Below are positions 18,914 through 27,823 of a stretch of DNA of 64,000 bases, in pieces. The stretch lies in the NCBI RefSeq assembly GCF_003007735.2, contig NZ_PXNQ02000008.1, positions 124,001 to 188,000 of the forward strand, given 5' to 3'. Under the pieces are notes generated by a model that was not told the DNA's origin, searched no databases, and saw nothing but the letters and a program-made list of their open reading frames with translations. How positions within the stretch are numbered: the stretch's first letter is position 1; every line of letters begins with the position of its first letter. A program made the translations under genes and the position numbers. Source of the DNA: Paracoccus methylarcula (lineage in GTDB: Bacteria; Pseudomonadota; Alphaproteobacteria; Rhodobacterales; Rhodobacteraceae).

Positions 18914-19221
18914 ACCTACCTTATAGACAGGTGATCGAAATCTGACGGGTGGATTGTGAAAAAATTTCGAATACCTGACCGGCCGATACGGGATCATGCC
19001 CCAAGGCTGGAGCAGCGTGTCGAGTTGGTGAACGCGATCGCTTATCCCGGTCTGGAGCTGGATCATCTGGCAGCGTGAGTGCCGTGGTTTCGTTGACCAA
19101 TCTTGACGAGCGACTTAACCTTGCCATTACGGGATCGGCTAGCGAGCCGCATTACCCGTCGGAAAAATACGCCAATCCAATAACAGGCGGATCTTAGAAA
19201 GAAAAATGAGGGGCGAGACAG
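18914..19221. other. Intergenic region upstream of hsdM
   Basis: About 300 bp. The plus strand at ~18957-19080 reads as an open fragment (IPDRPIRDHAPRLEQRVELVNAIAYP in part) ending in TGA without a start, perhaps a gene remnant. The remainder should hold the hsd promoter; no clear motif was seen. Confidence 0.3.
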
Positions 19222-21240
19222 ATGGCTACCGACATTCAGAACCTTGGCAGCTTCGTCTGGACAATCGCCGAGATCTTGCGCGGAGATTTCAAGCAATCCG
19301 AATATGGCAAGGTCATCCTTCCCTTTGTCGTGCTTCGCCGCCTCGACTGCATCCTGGCGGAGTCAAAGGATGCAGTCCTGGAAGCCGAGAAATCGCTTCC
19401 TGACGGCGTGGACGAAGCAACACGCGACATGATCCTGTTCGGCGCGATCGGCGGCAATGTGAAGGTTTACAACCTCTCCCGCTTCACGTTCGACAAGCTG
19501 CGCGGTCAGGACCCTCGCCAGCTTCACGACAACCTCGTGGACTATATCACGAAGTTCTCGGGCAACGTCCGTGACATCTTCCTGGATAAGTTCCTCTTCA
19601 CCGATCAGCTCAAACGGCTGAAGGACGGCGGCATCCTCTGGAACGTGTTCGAACGATTTTGCGAGATTGACCTTCATCCGGATTCCGTCTCGAACCTCGA
19701 AATGGGCTACCTTTTCGAAGAGCTGATCCGCCGCTTCTCGGAAATCTCGAACGAAACGGCCGGGGAACATTTCACGCCGCGCGAGGTGATCCGCCTGATC
19801 GTCGATCTTCTCATCGCGAATGATGACGAAAAGCTCACTGGGCGCGGTATCATCCGCCAGGTCTATGACCCTGCCTGCGGGACGGGCGGCATGCTCGCGC
19901 TGACCGAAGAGGCGCTGAAAGACTTCAACGACGCAATCCGTGTCGAGCTCTTCGGTCAGGAGCTTAACGGCGAGTCCTTTGGCATCTGCAAGTCGGATAT
20001 GCTCGTGACAGGTCACGACCCCGAGCAGATCGCCTTCGGCAATACGCTCACGCAGGATGCCCATGCAGGTAAGCGCTTCCACTACATGCTTTCCAATCCG
20101 CCCTATGGTGTGGACTGGAAGAAGTATCAGGAACCGATCAAGTCCGAAGCGGAGAATATGGGCTTCGACGGACGTTTCGGGGCGGGAACGCCCCGCATCT
20201 CTGACGGCCAGCTTCTCTTCTTGCAGCACATGATCTCGAAGATGCGCGATGACGAGATTGGCTCGCGCATCGGTATTGTCATGAACGGCTCGCCCCTCTT
20301 CACTGGTGGTGCGGGATCGGGCGAGAGCGAAATCCGCCGCTGGATGCTCGAAAATGACTGGGTCGAGGCCATCGTCGCATTGCCCACCGATCTCTTCTAC
20401 AATACCGGCATTCAGACCTATGTCTGGCTGCTGACCAACCGCAAACCCGCCAACAGGCGCGGCTTGGTGCAGTTGATCGATGCGAGCGGCGAACGCTTCT
20501 GGAAATCCATGCGTAAATCCCTGGGCAGCAAGCGCCGCGAAATCCCGGAAGAGGCGCGTGCCGAGATCGTGCGCATTTATGCGGGATTCCTGAATGGCGA
20601 TAGCGGCGAGTCTGATGTCTCGAAAATCTTCGACACCGAGGATTTTGGCTATCGCGAGATTCGCGTCGAGCGTCCGCTGCGCCAGCGGTTCGAGGTGACA
20701 GACGAGGGGATCGAGGCCCTGCGCGACAGCAAGCCGTTCCAAAGACTCGATGAGGACGAACAGGACCGGCTTCTTGAGTTCCTGCCCGATGTCCTTGGCG
20801 GCGAGAATGACACTTCGCCCAATGGCGTAGAAAGGGGTTTAAGAAAGATCGCCACCATGGCGAAGATAAAGCTGGGAGCGCCGCTCAAGAAGGCAATCGT
20901 TGCCGCCATGTCGGTGCGAGATGAGGATGCCGAGCCGGAACTCGACAAGGACGGTAACCCTGTTCCAGATCCGCAACTGCGCGATCACGAACTGGTTCCA
21001 TTGACGGAGGACTGGCATGATTACATGGAACGCGAGGTTCTGCCCTTCGTGCCCGATGCCTGGGTCGATCGGAGCTATACAGACGCCCGTGACAAGCTGG
21101 TCGGGCGCGTCGGTTATGAGATTAACTTCAACCGCTACTTCTATAGGTATGTGCCGCCCCGCCCGCTCGAAGAGATCGATGCAGAGCTGAAGGCGCTCGA
21201 AGCCGAGATCGCTGGTCTCCTGAAGGAGGTGGCGGCGTGA
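19222..21240 (+). CDS. hsdM: Type I restriction-modification system, DNA methyltransferase subunit
   Basis: The 672-residue N6-adenine methyltransferase has the HsdM N-terminal helical domain (~1-150), the SAM-binding motif DPACGTGGML near residue 216 and the catalytic NPPYGVDW near residue 292. The extra ~150 C-terminal residues (from ~500) are typical of the long HsdM class. With HsdS it forms the sequence-specific methylase, and with HsdR the restriction complex. It is the first gene of a tightly packed operon; hsdS starts within its stop codon. Confidence 0.95.
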   Translation: MATDIQNLGSFVWTIAEILRGDFKQSEYGKVILPFVVLRRLDCILAESKDAVLEAEKSLPDGVDEATRDMILFGAIGGNVKVYNLSRFTFDKLRGQDPRQLHDNLVDYITKFSGNVRDIFLDKFLFTDQLKRLKDGGILWNVFERFCEIDLHPDSVSNLEMGYLFEELIRRFSEISNETAGEHFTPREVIRLIVDLLIANDDEKLTGRGIIRQVYDPACGTGGMLALTEEALKDFNDAIRVELFGQELNGESFGICKSDMLVTGHDPEQIAFGNTLTQDAHAGKRFHYMLSNPPYGVDWKKYQEPIKSEAENMGFDGRFGAGTPRISDGQLLFLQHMISKMRDDEIGSRIGIVMNGSPLFTGGAGSGESEIRRWMLENDWVEAIVALPTDLFYNTGIQTYVWLLTNRKPANRRGLVQLIDASGERFWKSMRKSLGSKRREIPEEARAEIVRIYAGFLNGDSGESDVSKIFDTEDFGYREIRVERPLRQRFEVTDEGIEALRDSKPFQRLDEDEQDRLLEFLPDVLGGENDTSPNGVERGLRKIATMAKIKLGAPLKKAIVAAMSVRDEDAEPELDKDGNPVPDPQLRDHELVPLTEDWHDYMEREVLPFVPDAWVDRSYTDARDKLVGRVGYEINFNRYFYRYVPPRPLEEIDAELKALEAEIAGLLKEVAA

Positions 21241-22526
21241 GTTTCACTGAGGTCCCGATTGGTGCTGCGTTCGACGTTTTCAATGGTGCAACCCCGGCTT
21301 CCGGTGAGCCCGCATATTGGGACGGAGATATTCCTTGGGTCGGCCCTGCTGATCTTGGAAAATTAAGCATCCGCTACATAGCGGGTGGCGGACGCAGTAT
21401 AACTCAAGAGGGTTTCTCCAGTTGCGGAACACAAATGGTTCCGGCGGGGACGATCATTCTCTCGATTCGTGCCCCTATCGGGCATATGGCGATCGCATCT
21501 CAACCAATGTGCTTCAATCAAGGCTGTCGTGGCTTGGTGCCGCGTTCCATGGTTCGAACGGATTTTGCATACTGGTCGCTATTATCTCGTAAACCCCAGC
21601 TTGAAGCAGCTGGGCAGGGCACAACCTTTATTGAGCTTGGTCGAGACAAGCTCAGAGCCGAAAGAATACCGCTCCCCGACCTCGCCACCCAAAAAGCCAT
21701 CGCGGATTTTCTCGACCGCGAGATCGCCCGCATCGACCAACTGATCGAAAAGAAGAAAAGGTTGGTGGAGTTGTTGGGAAAGAAGCAAAAAGCGTTTGCC
21801 ACTGAGACAGCGACCGGCGCGAACCACCCCGGGAGATCGATTACCGGATTGGGTCAACTACCACTTGCGCCTTCACATTGGCGCGTTTGCCGAGTCGCGA
21901 CAGTATTTAAAGAGTCATTCGAGATGGGCGGAGAAGACTTGCCGGTTCTTTCAGTTTCGATCAACTGGGGTATATCGGATCGCGAACTGGACGACGAAGA
22001 TCGCCACCGGATCGTAACGTATATCCAGGATCGCAGCGCCTACAAACGGGTCCGCGTCGGAGATCTCGTCTACAACATGATGCGGGCTTGGCAGGGCGCA
22101 TTCGGCGTTGCGAAAGTTGACGGGTTGGTCAGCCCTGCCTATGTCGTGGCTCGACCAACAGAAAAAATCCACGCGCCCTACTTTGAGCACTTGCTGCGCA
22201 CGCCAATGTGGATCGAGGAGTTTCGGCGGGCGTCCAAGGGAATCGCTGATTTCAGACAACGCCTTTACTGGGAGCATTTCCGACAAGTCCGGATCATTTT
22301 GCCACCATTCGAGGAACAAGTGCATATCGCAGACCAGATCGCCGTGAACGCCGCCGCGGTAAAAGAGGTGCTTGCACCAATCGCGACCTCCATCGATCGT
22401 CTCCGCGAATTCCGCTCAGCTCTAATCACCGCCGCCGTCACAGGCCGGATCGACGTGGCGACCTGGAGCAAGCAGGGGCAGACCGACCGGCAGCTTGATG
22501 AGATCGAGGAGGCGATGCAGCCATGA
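21237..22526 (+). CDS. hsdS: Type I restriction-modification system, specificity subunit
   Basis: 429 residues with two target-recognition domains, ~1-180 and ~205-385, each followed by a conserved helix (LPDLATQKAIADFLDREIARIDQLIEKK; then LPPFEEQVHIADQI), the standard HsdS half-repeat structure. The start is GTG 21237, overlapping the hsdM stop by 4 bp and preceded by AAGGAGGT, a near-perfect ribosome site. The bipartite target cannot be predicted by eye. Confidence 0.95.
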   Translation: MSFTEVPIGAAFDVFNGATPASGEPAYWDGDIPWVGPADLGKLSIRYIAGGGRSITQEGFSSCGTQMVPAGTIILSIRAPIGHMAIASQPMCFNQGCRGLVPRSMVRTDFAYWSLLSRKPQLEAAGQGTTFIELGRDKLRAERIPLPDLATQKAIADFLDREIARIDQLIEKKKRLVELLGKKQKAFATETATGANHPGRSITGLGQLPLAPSHWRVCRVATVFKESFEMGGEDLPVLSVSINWGISDRELDDEDRHRIVTYIQDRSAYKRVRVGDLVYNMMRAWQGAFGVAKVDGLVSPAYVVARPTEKIHAPYFEHLLRTPMWIEEFRRASKGIADFRQRLYWEHFRQVRIILPPFEEQVHIADQIAVNAAAVKEVLAPIATSIDRLREFRSALITAAVTGRIDVATWSKQGQTDRQLDEIEEAMQP

Positions 22527-23581
22527 CCAGGTTATGGATTGTCAGGGCAGGCGCGCATGGAGAGCGGGAGCTTTCGGCCATCGACCAGAGCAAGCTGCTC
22601 CCTGGTTTTTTGGAAGTCGGCGATCTGACTAAGCTGGACAGCCGCGACGCGGTTCTTGCCCATCTTCAGGAAGTGCTGCCCGACGAGGGCAAGAACCGCC
22701 TGCGCAACTTCGCCGCCCAGCTCAACCAGTTCGTCAACCAGATAGAGATCGGCGACTTCGTGGTGATGCCGCGCAAGGTCACAAACGGCGTCGCCATCGG
22801 AATCGTCACGGGCGGTTATCAGTTCGACGCGGACAGCGACTTCAAGCATGCCCGCGCCGTGGAATGGAAAGAAGAGTCACTGCCACGCGATACGTTCAAG
22901 CAAGACCTGCGGCATTCCTTCGGGGCCTTCATGACCATCTGCGAGATCAAGCGCAATTCGGCGCTTGAGCGCGTGCAGGCTGTCATCGAAACAGGCACTG
23001 ACCCCGGCTCGCTTCTGGGTAAACAGGGACGGGCACCGATGCCGCAGCCTGTGATTGGGGCGGAGGATGACGAGACCGAGGCCGACGAATATCAGACCGA
23101 TATTGAGGACATTGCCAACCAGCAGATCATCTCGCTGATCAAATCCGAGTTTGCGGGCCATGCCCTCGCCGATCTGGTTGCTGAAATCATGCGCGTCGAG
23201 GGCTACACAACCAAAGTTTCCCCGCCTGGTGCTGATGGCGGCGTTGATATCCTGGCCGCAGGCGGCACGCTCGGCCTTGGCGAGGATCGCATCTGTGTGC
23301 AGGTGAAATCCGGTGACGGTGCGGCCAACCATGACGTGGTGTTGCGCCTGATCGGTTCAGTCTCGAACTCGCAGGCACAGACGGGGCTTTTAGTCAGCAT
23401 TGGCGGCGTGAATGCCGTGGCTCAGAAGGAGCTCGACAACAACTTCTTCAAGCTCCGCCTGTGGCAAATGCCTGACCTTCTGAAGGCACTGTTCCGCACC
23501 TATGGCGAGCTTTCCGACGAAACACGCGCCAAGCTGCCACTGAAGCAGATTTGGGCGCCTATGGCGGGAGGAACGAATTAA
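22523..23581 (+). CDS. Mrr-like restriction endonuclease with N-terminal PUA/EVE-like domain
   Basis: 352 residues. The N-terminal ~120 residues (MTRLWIVRAGAHGERE, then IGDFVVMPRK and AIGIVTGGYQF) look like the PUA/EVE-like module that reads modified bases in other restriction enzymes. The C-terminal Mrr_cat domain has a PD-(D/E)xK core: Asp242 in GADGGVDI and Gln260-x-Lys262 in CVQVKSG. It overlaps hsdS by ATGA and the next gene by TAATG, so it is part of the hsd operon and not of the standard three-subunit enzyme. Likely a second, perhaps modification-dependent, nuclease. Confidence 0.8.
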   Translation: MTRLWIVRAGAHGERELSAIDQSKLLPGFLEVGDLTKLDSRDAVLAHLQEVLPDEGKNRLRNFAAQLNQFVNQIEIGDFVVMPRKVTNGVAIGIVTGGYQFDADSDFKHARAVEWKEESLPRDTFKQDLRHSFGAFMTICEIKRNSALERVQAVIETGTDPGSLLGKQGRAPMPQPVIGAEDDETEADEYQTDIEDIANQQIISLIKSEFAGHALADLVAEIMRVEGYTTKVSPPGADGGVDILAAGGTLGLGEDRICVQVKSGDGAANHDVVLRLIGSVSNSQAQTGLLVSIGGVNAVAQKELDNNFFKLRLWQMPDLLKALFRTYGELSDETRAKLPLKQIWAPMAGGTN

Positions 23582-24104
23582 TGGGACAAATCGAAGAACA
23601 TGCTTCCGAGTATGAAACTGTTCGACGCCTTGCTGAAATGCTGAAAAGCACCAAAGAAGACTACAAGGCAACCGAGTCTTATGCGCTCTTTGCCACCATC
23701 GTTTGCTGGGTTGTGCAGCGAGCGCGCACAAAGGCCGATAGTGCTCGCCCCCAAGATCATCAGGCACGGGAAGTCGGAATTGCCTTGCAAGCGGCGCGGA
23801 TATCTGACGCACCTTGGTCGGTTCGAGATTTGCCAGAGATGACAGCATTCGATTTTTTTCTGGCATTCGTAATGCCGTTGCCCATGGCGATGCTCGTGAG
23901 GTCAAGCCACTAAACGAAAACAGTTTCCTAAAAGGTCAGATCGTTCGGATTGCTGGAAAGCAGCTGCACTTGCGCCGCTGCGATATGGCACGACTAGGAT
24001 GCGCACTCGCAGATCTGTTTTGCAAAACAATGGCAGAACATGAACGCGAAGGAAATTTGCTTGAAACGGCTAATCGAATTGACGTAGCCGAGGACGCGCC
24101 GTGA
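23581..24104 (+). pseudogene. HEPN-domain protein (pEK499_p136-like), one-base deletion
   Basis: The first 90 residues (from ATG 23581) and the last ~80 lie in different frames. Adding one T to the T7 run at ~23854-23860 joins them as DFFSGIRNAVAHGDAR and gives a ~174-residue protein. RNAVAH matches the R-x4-H catalytic motif of HEPN ribonucleases, and the all-helical arrangement fits the pEK499_p136 HEPN family. It sits between an Mrr-like nuclease and hsdR with coupled starts, suggesting an RNase effector tied to the restriction locus. Homopolymer position makes a sequencing error likely. Confidence 0.65.
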
Positions 24105-24162
24105 CCCTGAGTGCCCCTTATCTCGCCGCCTTCACCGCAACTCAGGCAGGGAGGGCGGCATC

Positions 24163-27150
24163 ATGACGATTTCAGCCCAGAGCGTTCACAAGGAGAAAAT
24201 CCTCCAGGATCATCTGATTGCTCAACTTGAAAGTGGCGAAGGCTACGAACGCCGCGACCCGAAGGTGGATTACGACCGCGCCCTCGCGATGGATCGGGCT
24301 CTCGTTCTTCGCTTCATCCAGAGCACACAGCCCGAGGCATGGGAAAAGCTGACGCAGCACTATACCGCGTCGGCGGAGGAGGTGTTCTTCAAGCAACTCG
24401 AAAAAGCGCTGAAAGATCGTGGCCTTCTCGATGTCCTGCGCAAGGGCATCAAGATCGTTCCTGGCATCGCCCTGAGCCTTTGCTATTTCCGTCCTGCCAG
24501 CGGATTGGAACCCAAGCGCATCGCAGAGTATCGGGCGAACATCCTGTCCGTGATGGACGAGGTCGAATACAGCCAGAAGCATGGAGGCCGCCTCGACGTG
24601 GTGCTCTTTGTCAACGGCCTGCCGGTCGTCACCATCGAAGCGAAGAACCTTCTGACCGGCTCGACCTTCCGCAATGCTGAGAAGCAGTATCGCGATGACC
24701 GCGCTCCCGCAGGCGAGCCGCTCCTCACCCTCAAGCGAGGCGCGCTTGTCCATTTCGCGCTCGATGAAGACAATGCATCGATGACCACACGGCTTATGAA
24801 CGGGAAAACCCGTTTCTTGCCGTTCAACCGGGGACGTGACGGCGGAGCCGGCAATCCCGATGTCGAGGACGAGCACCGCATTGCCTATCTCTACAGGTCG
24901 GGTTCCTGGGGCGAGGCGATCTTTTCACGTTCGGTCCTCCTCGATGTCATCGGCCAGTTCATGCATCTGGAAGTGAGCGGGAAAGACGAAGTCATGATCT
25001 TCCCGCGCTTCCAGCAACTCGATGCGGTTCGCAAGATCATGGCACATGCCAAGGTCCATGGCACGGGAGCGAATTATCTGATCCAGCACTCGGCAGGCTC
25101 TGGAAAATCAAACACGATTGGCTGGCTGGCCCACCACGCGATCAATCTGCATGACGGGACCGATCGCCAGGTTTTCAACACGGCAATCATCGTCACCGAC
25201 AGGGTCGTGCTCGACAGGCAGCTCCAGGGGACAGTCACACAGTTCGAGCAAACCACTGGCGTCGTGAAGAAGATCGACGGCACGTCGCGCCAACTTAAGG
25301 ACGCGATCGCCAAGGGCGCGCGGATCATCGTCACGACCATCCAGAAGTTCTCGACCGACCACTTGCGGGAACTTTCCGGACAGGGAGACCGCACCTTTGC
25401 CGTGATCGTGGACGAGGCGCATTCAAGCCAATCCGGCAAGAGCGCCCAGGCGATGACGGACGCGCTGACGCGTGAGGCCAATTCAAGCGACGACATCGAG
25501 GATCTGATCGCGGAATATCAGAAAGCGCGAGGACCGCAGGCGAATATCAGCTTTTTCGCGTTCACCGCCACGCCGCGCAACGTCACCCTGGAACGCTTCG
25601 GCGTGAAGGGCGCCGACGGGCATCCTCACCCCTTCCATCTCTACTCCATGCGCCAGGCCATCGAGGAAGGGTTTATCCTCGACGTGCTTCAGAATTACAT
25701 GACCTACAAAGCGTATTATCAGCTCGAAAAGGCGATCGACGATGATCCGGAGCTGAGCGGCCGGAAGGGGCAGCGCAAGGTTGCTCGATATGCCAGTCTG
25801 CATCCCACCGCGATCGGTCAGAAGGTCGAGATAATCGTTGAGCATTTCCGCCGCCACGTCATGCATGAGCTGAACGGGCAGGCCAAGGCGATGATCGTCA
25901 CCCAGAGCCGCGAGCACGCGCTCAAATACTTCTTCGGCGTGCAGAACTACATCAAGGCGCAGGGCTATGCCGACCTGAAGGCCCTCGTAGCATTTTCGGG
26001 TGATCTTGACGTGAACGGCGAACCGACAACCGAGGCTGACCTGAATGGTTTCGCCGAAACTGAGCTCCCTGGTCGTTTTGACGGTTTCAAACCGGACGGC
26101 ACCGCATATCCGGATACCTATCACATCCTGATCGTGGCCGAGAAATACCAGACCGGTTTTGACCAACCGAAGCTGTGCGCCATGTATGTTGATCGGAAGC
26201 TTTCCAATCTCCAAGCGGTGCAGACGCTCTCCCGGTTGAACAGGACGAGGGCAGGCAAGGATCGGACATTTATCCTCGATTTCCAGAACACGATCGAGGA
26301 CATTCAGAACGCCTTCCGCCCATTCTACGAGGTCACAACGGTCGAGGCGATGTCCGATCCCAATCAGGTCTATGATCTGGAAGGGCGGCTCTACAAGTTC
26401 GGCTATCTCGACAAGGACGAGATCGAACGCTTCGCCCAGATCTATTTTAAGGGACCGCTCAGCACCGCAGACCGGCCGCGACTTGAGGGGCTCGTGCGCC
26501 AAGCCGTCGCCCGGTTTGACGCTGACGATGACGAGGGACGGCAGGAAGAGTTCCGCCAACTCCTGAAGAGCTTCAATCGCTTTTATGCCTTCATCGCGCA
26601 AGTCATCTCGCTTGATGACACCGGGCTGGAAAAACTGGCATCCTATGGCAGCTGGCTTTCACGCTTGCTGCCGAATCGTGAGCTTCCCCCGGAGATTGAG
26701 ATCACGGAGGACATGCTTCGCCTGCAGGCTTTCAAGGTAGATCAGAAGGAACAAGGGAGCGCGTCACTATCGCCTGGCGATACGCAAGCCCTCGCCGCCA
26801 TCAGCGAATTCGGCGCGAAGCCTTATAATGAAGACGAGAAGAAGGAGCTGTCAGAGATCGTGCAGGCGTTCAATGACCGGCACGGCACGCAGTTTTCCGA
26901 GGCAGACATGATCCGCTTCGAACAGGTCAATCGGGACATCCTCGATGAAGACCTGACCGAGATGCTGCGCAACAACCCACCGGACGTGGTGTATTCCGCT
27001 TTCGCTCAGGCATTCTTTCAGGGTGCGATCCGCATGTTCCAGCGTGACAATGAGATGCGGAACATCGTGCTTTCCGATCCGGAAGCGCGTGATAAGGCAA
27101 CGCGGCATTTCTTTAACCGTGCGCTACGGGAAGCGCGGGAGTCTGCCTGA
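24163..27150 (+). CDS. hsdR: Type I restriction-modification system, restriction subunit (helicase-nuclease)
   Basis: 995 residues. N-terminal PD-(D/E)xK nuclease (RLDVVLFVNGLPVVTIEAKNL, ~145-165), SF2 helicase with Walker A HSAGSGKS (~309-316), DEAH box VIVDEAHSSQSG (~416) and FAFTATP (~465), then motif VI region TLSRLNRTRAGK and a C-terminal HsdM-binding helical domain. It translocates DNA and cuts at a distance when unmodified sites are bound. ATG 24163 follows GGGAGGGCGGCATC; it is separated from the HEPN gene by 58 bp but clearly in the same unit. Confidence 0.95.
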   Translation: MTISAQSVHKEKILQDHLIAQLESGEGYERRDPKVDYDRALAMDRALVLRFIQSTQPEAWEKLTQHYTASAEEVFFKQLEKALKDRGLLDVLRKGIKIVPGIALSLCYFRPASGLEPKRIAEYRANILSVMDEVEYSQKHGGRLDVVLFVNGLPVVTIEAKNLLTGSTFRNAEKQYRDDRAPAGEPLLTLKRGALVHFALDEDNASMTTRLMNGKTRFLPFNRGRDGGAGNPDVEDEHRIAYLYRSGSWGEAIFSRSVLLDVIGQFMHLEVSGKDEVMIFPRFQQLDAVRKIMAHAKVHGTGANYLIQHSAGSGKSNTIGWLAHHAINLHDGTDRQVFNTAIIVTDRVVLDRQLQGTVTQFEQTTGVVKKIDGTSRQLKDAIAKGARIIVTTIQKFSTDHLRELSGQGDRTFAVIVDEAHSSQSGKSAQAMTDALTREANSSDDIEDLIAEYQKARGPQANISFFAFTATPRNVTLERFGVKGADGHPHPFHLYSMRQAIEEGFILDVLQNYMTYKAYYQLEKAIDDDPELSGRKGQRKVARYASLHPTAIGQKVEIIVEHFRRHVMHELNGQAKAMIVTQSREHALKYFFGVQNYIKAQGYADLKALVAFSGDLDVNGEPTTEADLNGFAETELPGRFDGFKPDGTAYPDTYHILIVAEKYQTGFDQPKLCAMYVDRKLSNLQAVQTLSRLNRTRAGKDRTFILDFQNTIEDIQNAFRPFYEVTTVEAMSDPNQVYDLEGRLYKFGYLDKDEIERFAQIYFKGPLSTADRPRLEGLVRQAVARFDADDDEGRQEEFRQLLKSFNRFYAFIAQVISLDDTGLEKLASYGSWLSRLLPNRELPPEIEITEDMLRLQAFKVDQKEQGSASLSPGDTQALAAISEFGAKPYNEDEKKELSEIVQAFNDRHGTQFSEADMIRFEQVNRDILDEDLTEMLRNNPPDVVYSAFAQAFFQGAIRMFQRDNEMRNIVLSDPEARDKATRHFFNRALREARESA

Positions 27151-27220
27151 TCTTTACCGAAAATCACCCCGTGTAAGACGCCGCCCCAACCGACTATCCC
27201 GCCATCCGCTTGCTCGCACT

Positions 27221-27823
27221 TCAGCCAAATCCAATGGCAATGACGCCGACCACAAACAACAGAACTGGCCCAACAAATGCCAGAAAACCGAGCAAGACCC
27301 GTTTTCCATTGCCGGAGGTCGCGTGATCGTCTGGAATCTGTTTTGCCGTATCGGGCATTGCCTGGGGCATTGCGGCCGACTCTGCCTTATCAGGATCATG
27401 GTATTGCAGATGAAATGACTTCATGCCTGCGATGAGCACTTTCATCTGGGAGACATTCTCGACAGTGAAGCGAACAAGATCGGCATGAGCGAGGTCGCGC
27501 ATTTGCTTCAAGGCGGCATGTCGGCCATATCTGCGCGGTTTTCCCGGTTCGACTTCCCGGTTCAGATCGGAAGCGGGATATTCCTTGCACTCTATTCCCA
27601 GATTCATCAGATCGCGGGCGAATGATTTTGCGACCCACAGGTTGGCGCGGGAATTCTCGCCCTTCTCGAACATCAGCTCGATGCGATCGTCATTTACCGA
27701 TCGGAGAATATATCGGGCGACCGATTTACCCTGATGACCGCTGGGATGTTCGACGGCAGCCTCGTCCAGAAGTGCCAGGCAGGCCAGCTTCAACTCCTCG
27801 CGGTTCATCAGGGTATCTTTCAT
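27221..27823 (-). CDS. Hypothetical protein with C-terminal membrane anchor, coupled to the DUF262 gene
   Basis: About 200 residues: a soluble, charged N-terminal domain (~1-155) followed by a hydrophilic linker and one C-terminal transmembrane segment (VLLGFLAFVGPVLLFVVGVIAIGF). No family recognised. Its ATG overlaps the TGA of the upstream DUF262/HNH gene (ATGA), so the two are translationally coupled and probably work together. A tail anchor would place it on the cytoplasmic face of the inner membrane, perhaps as sensor, regulator or immunity partner of the nuclease. Confidence 0.7.
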   Translation of the reverse strand: MKDTLMNREELKLACLALLDEAAVEHPSGHQGKSVARYILRSVNDDRIELMFEKGENSRANLWVAKSFARDLMNLGIECKEYPASDLNREVEPGKPRRYGRHAALKQMRDLAHADLVRFTVENVSQMKVLIAGMKSFHLQYHDPDKAESAAMPQAMPDTAKQIPDDHATSGNGKRVLLGFLAFVGPVLLFVVGVIAIGFG

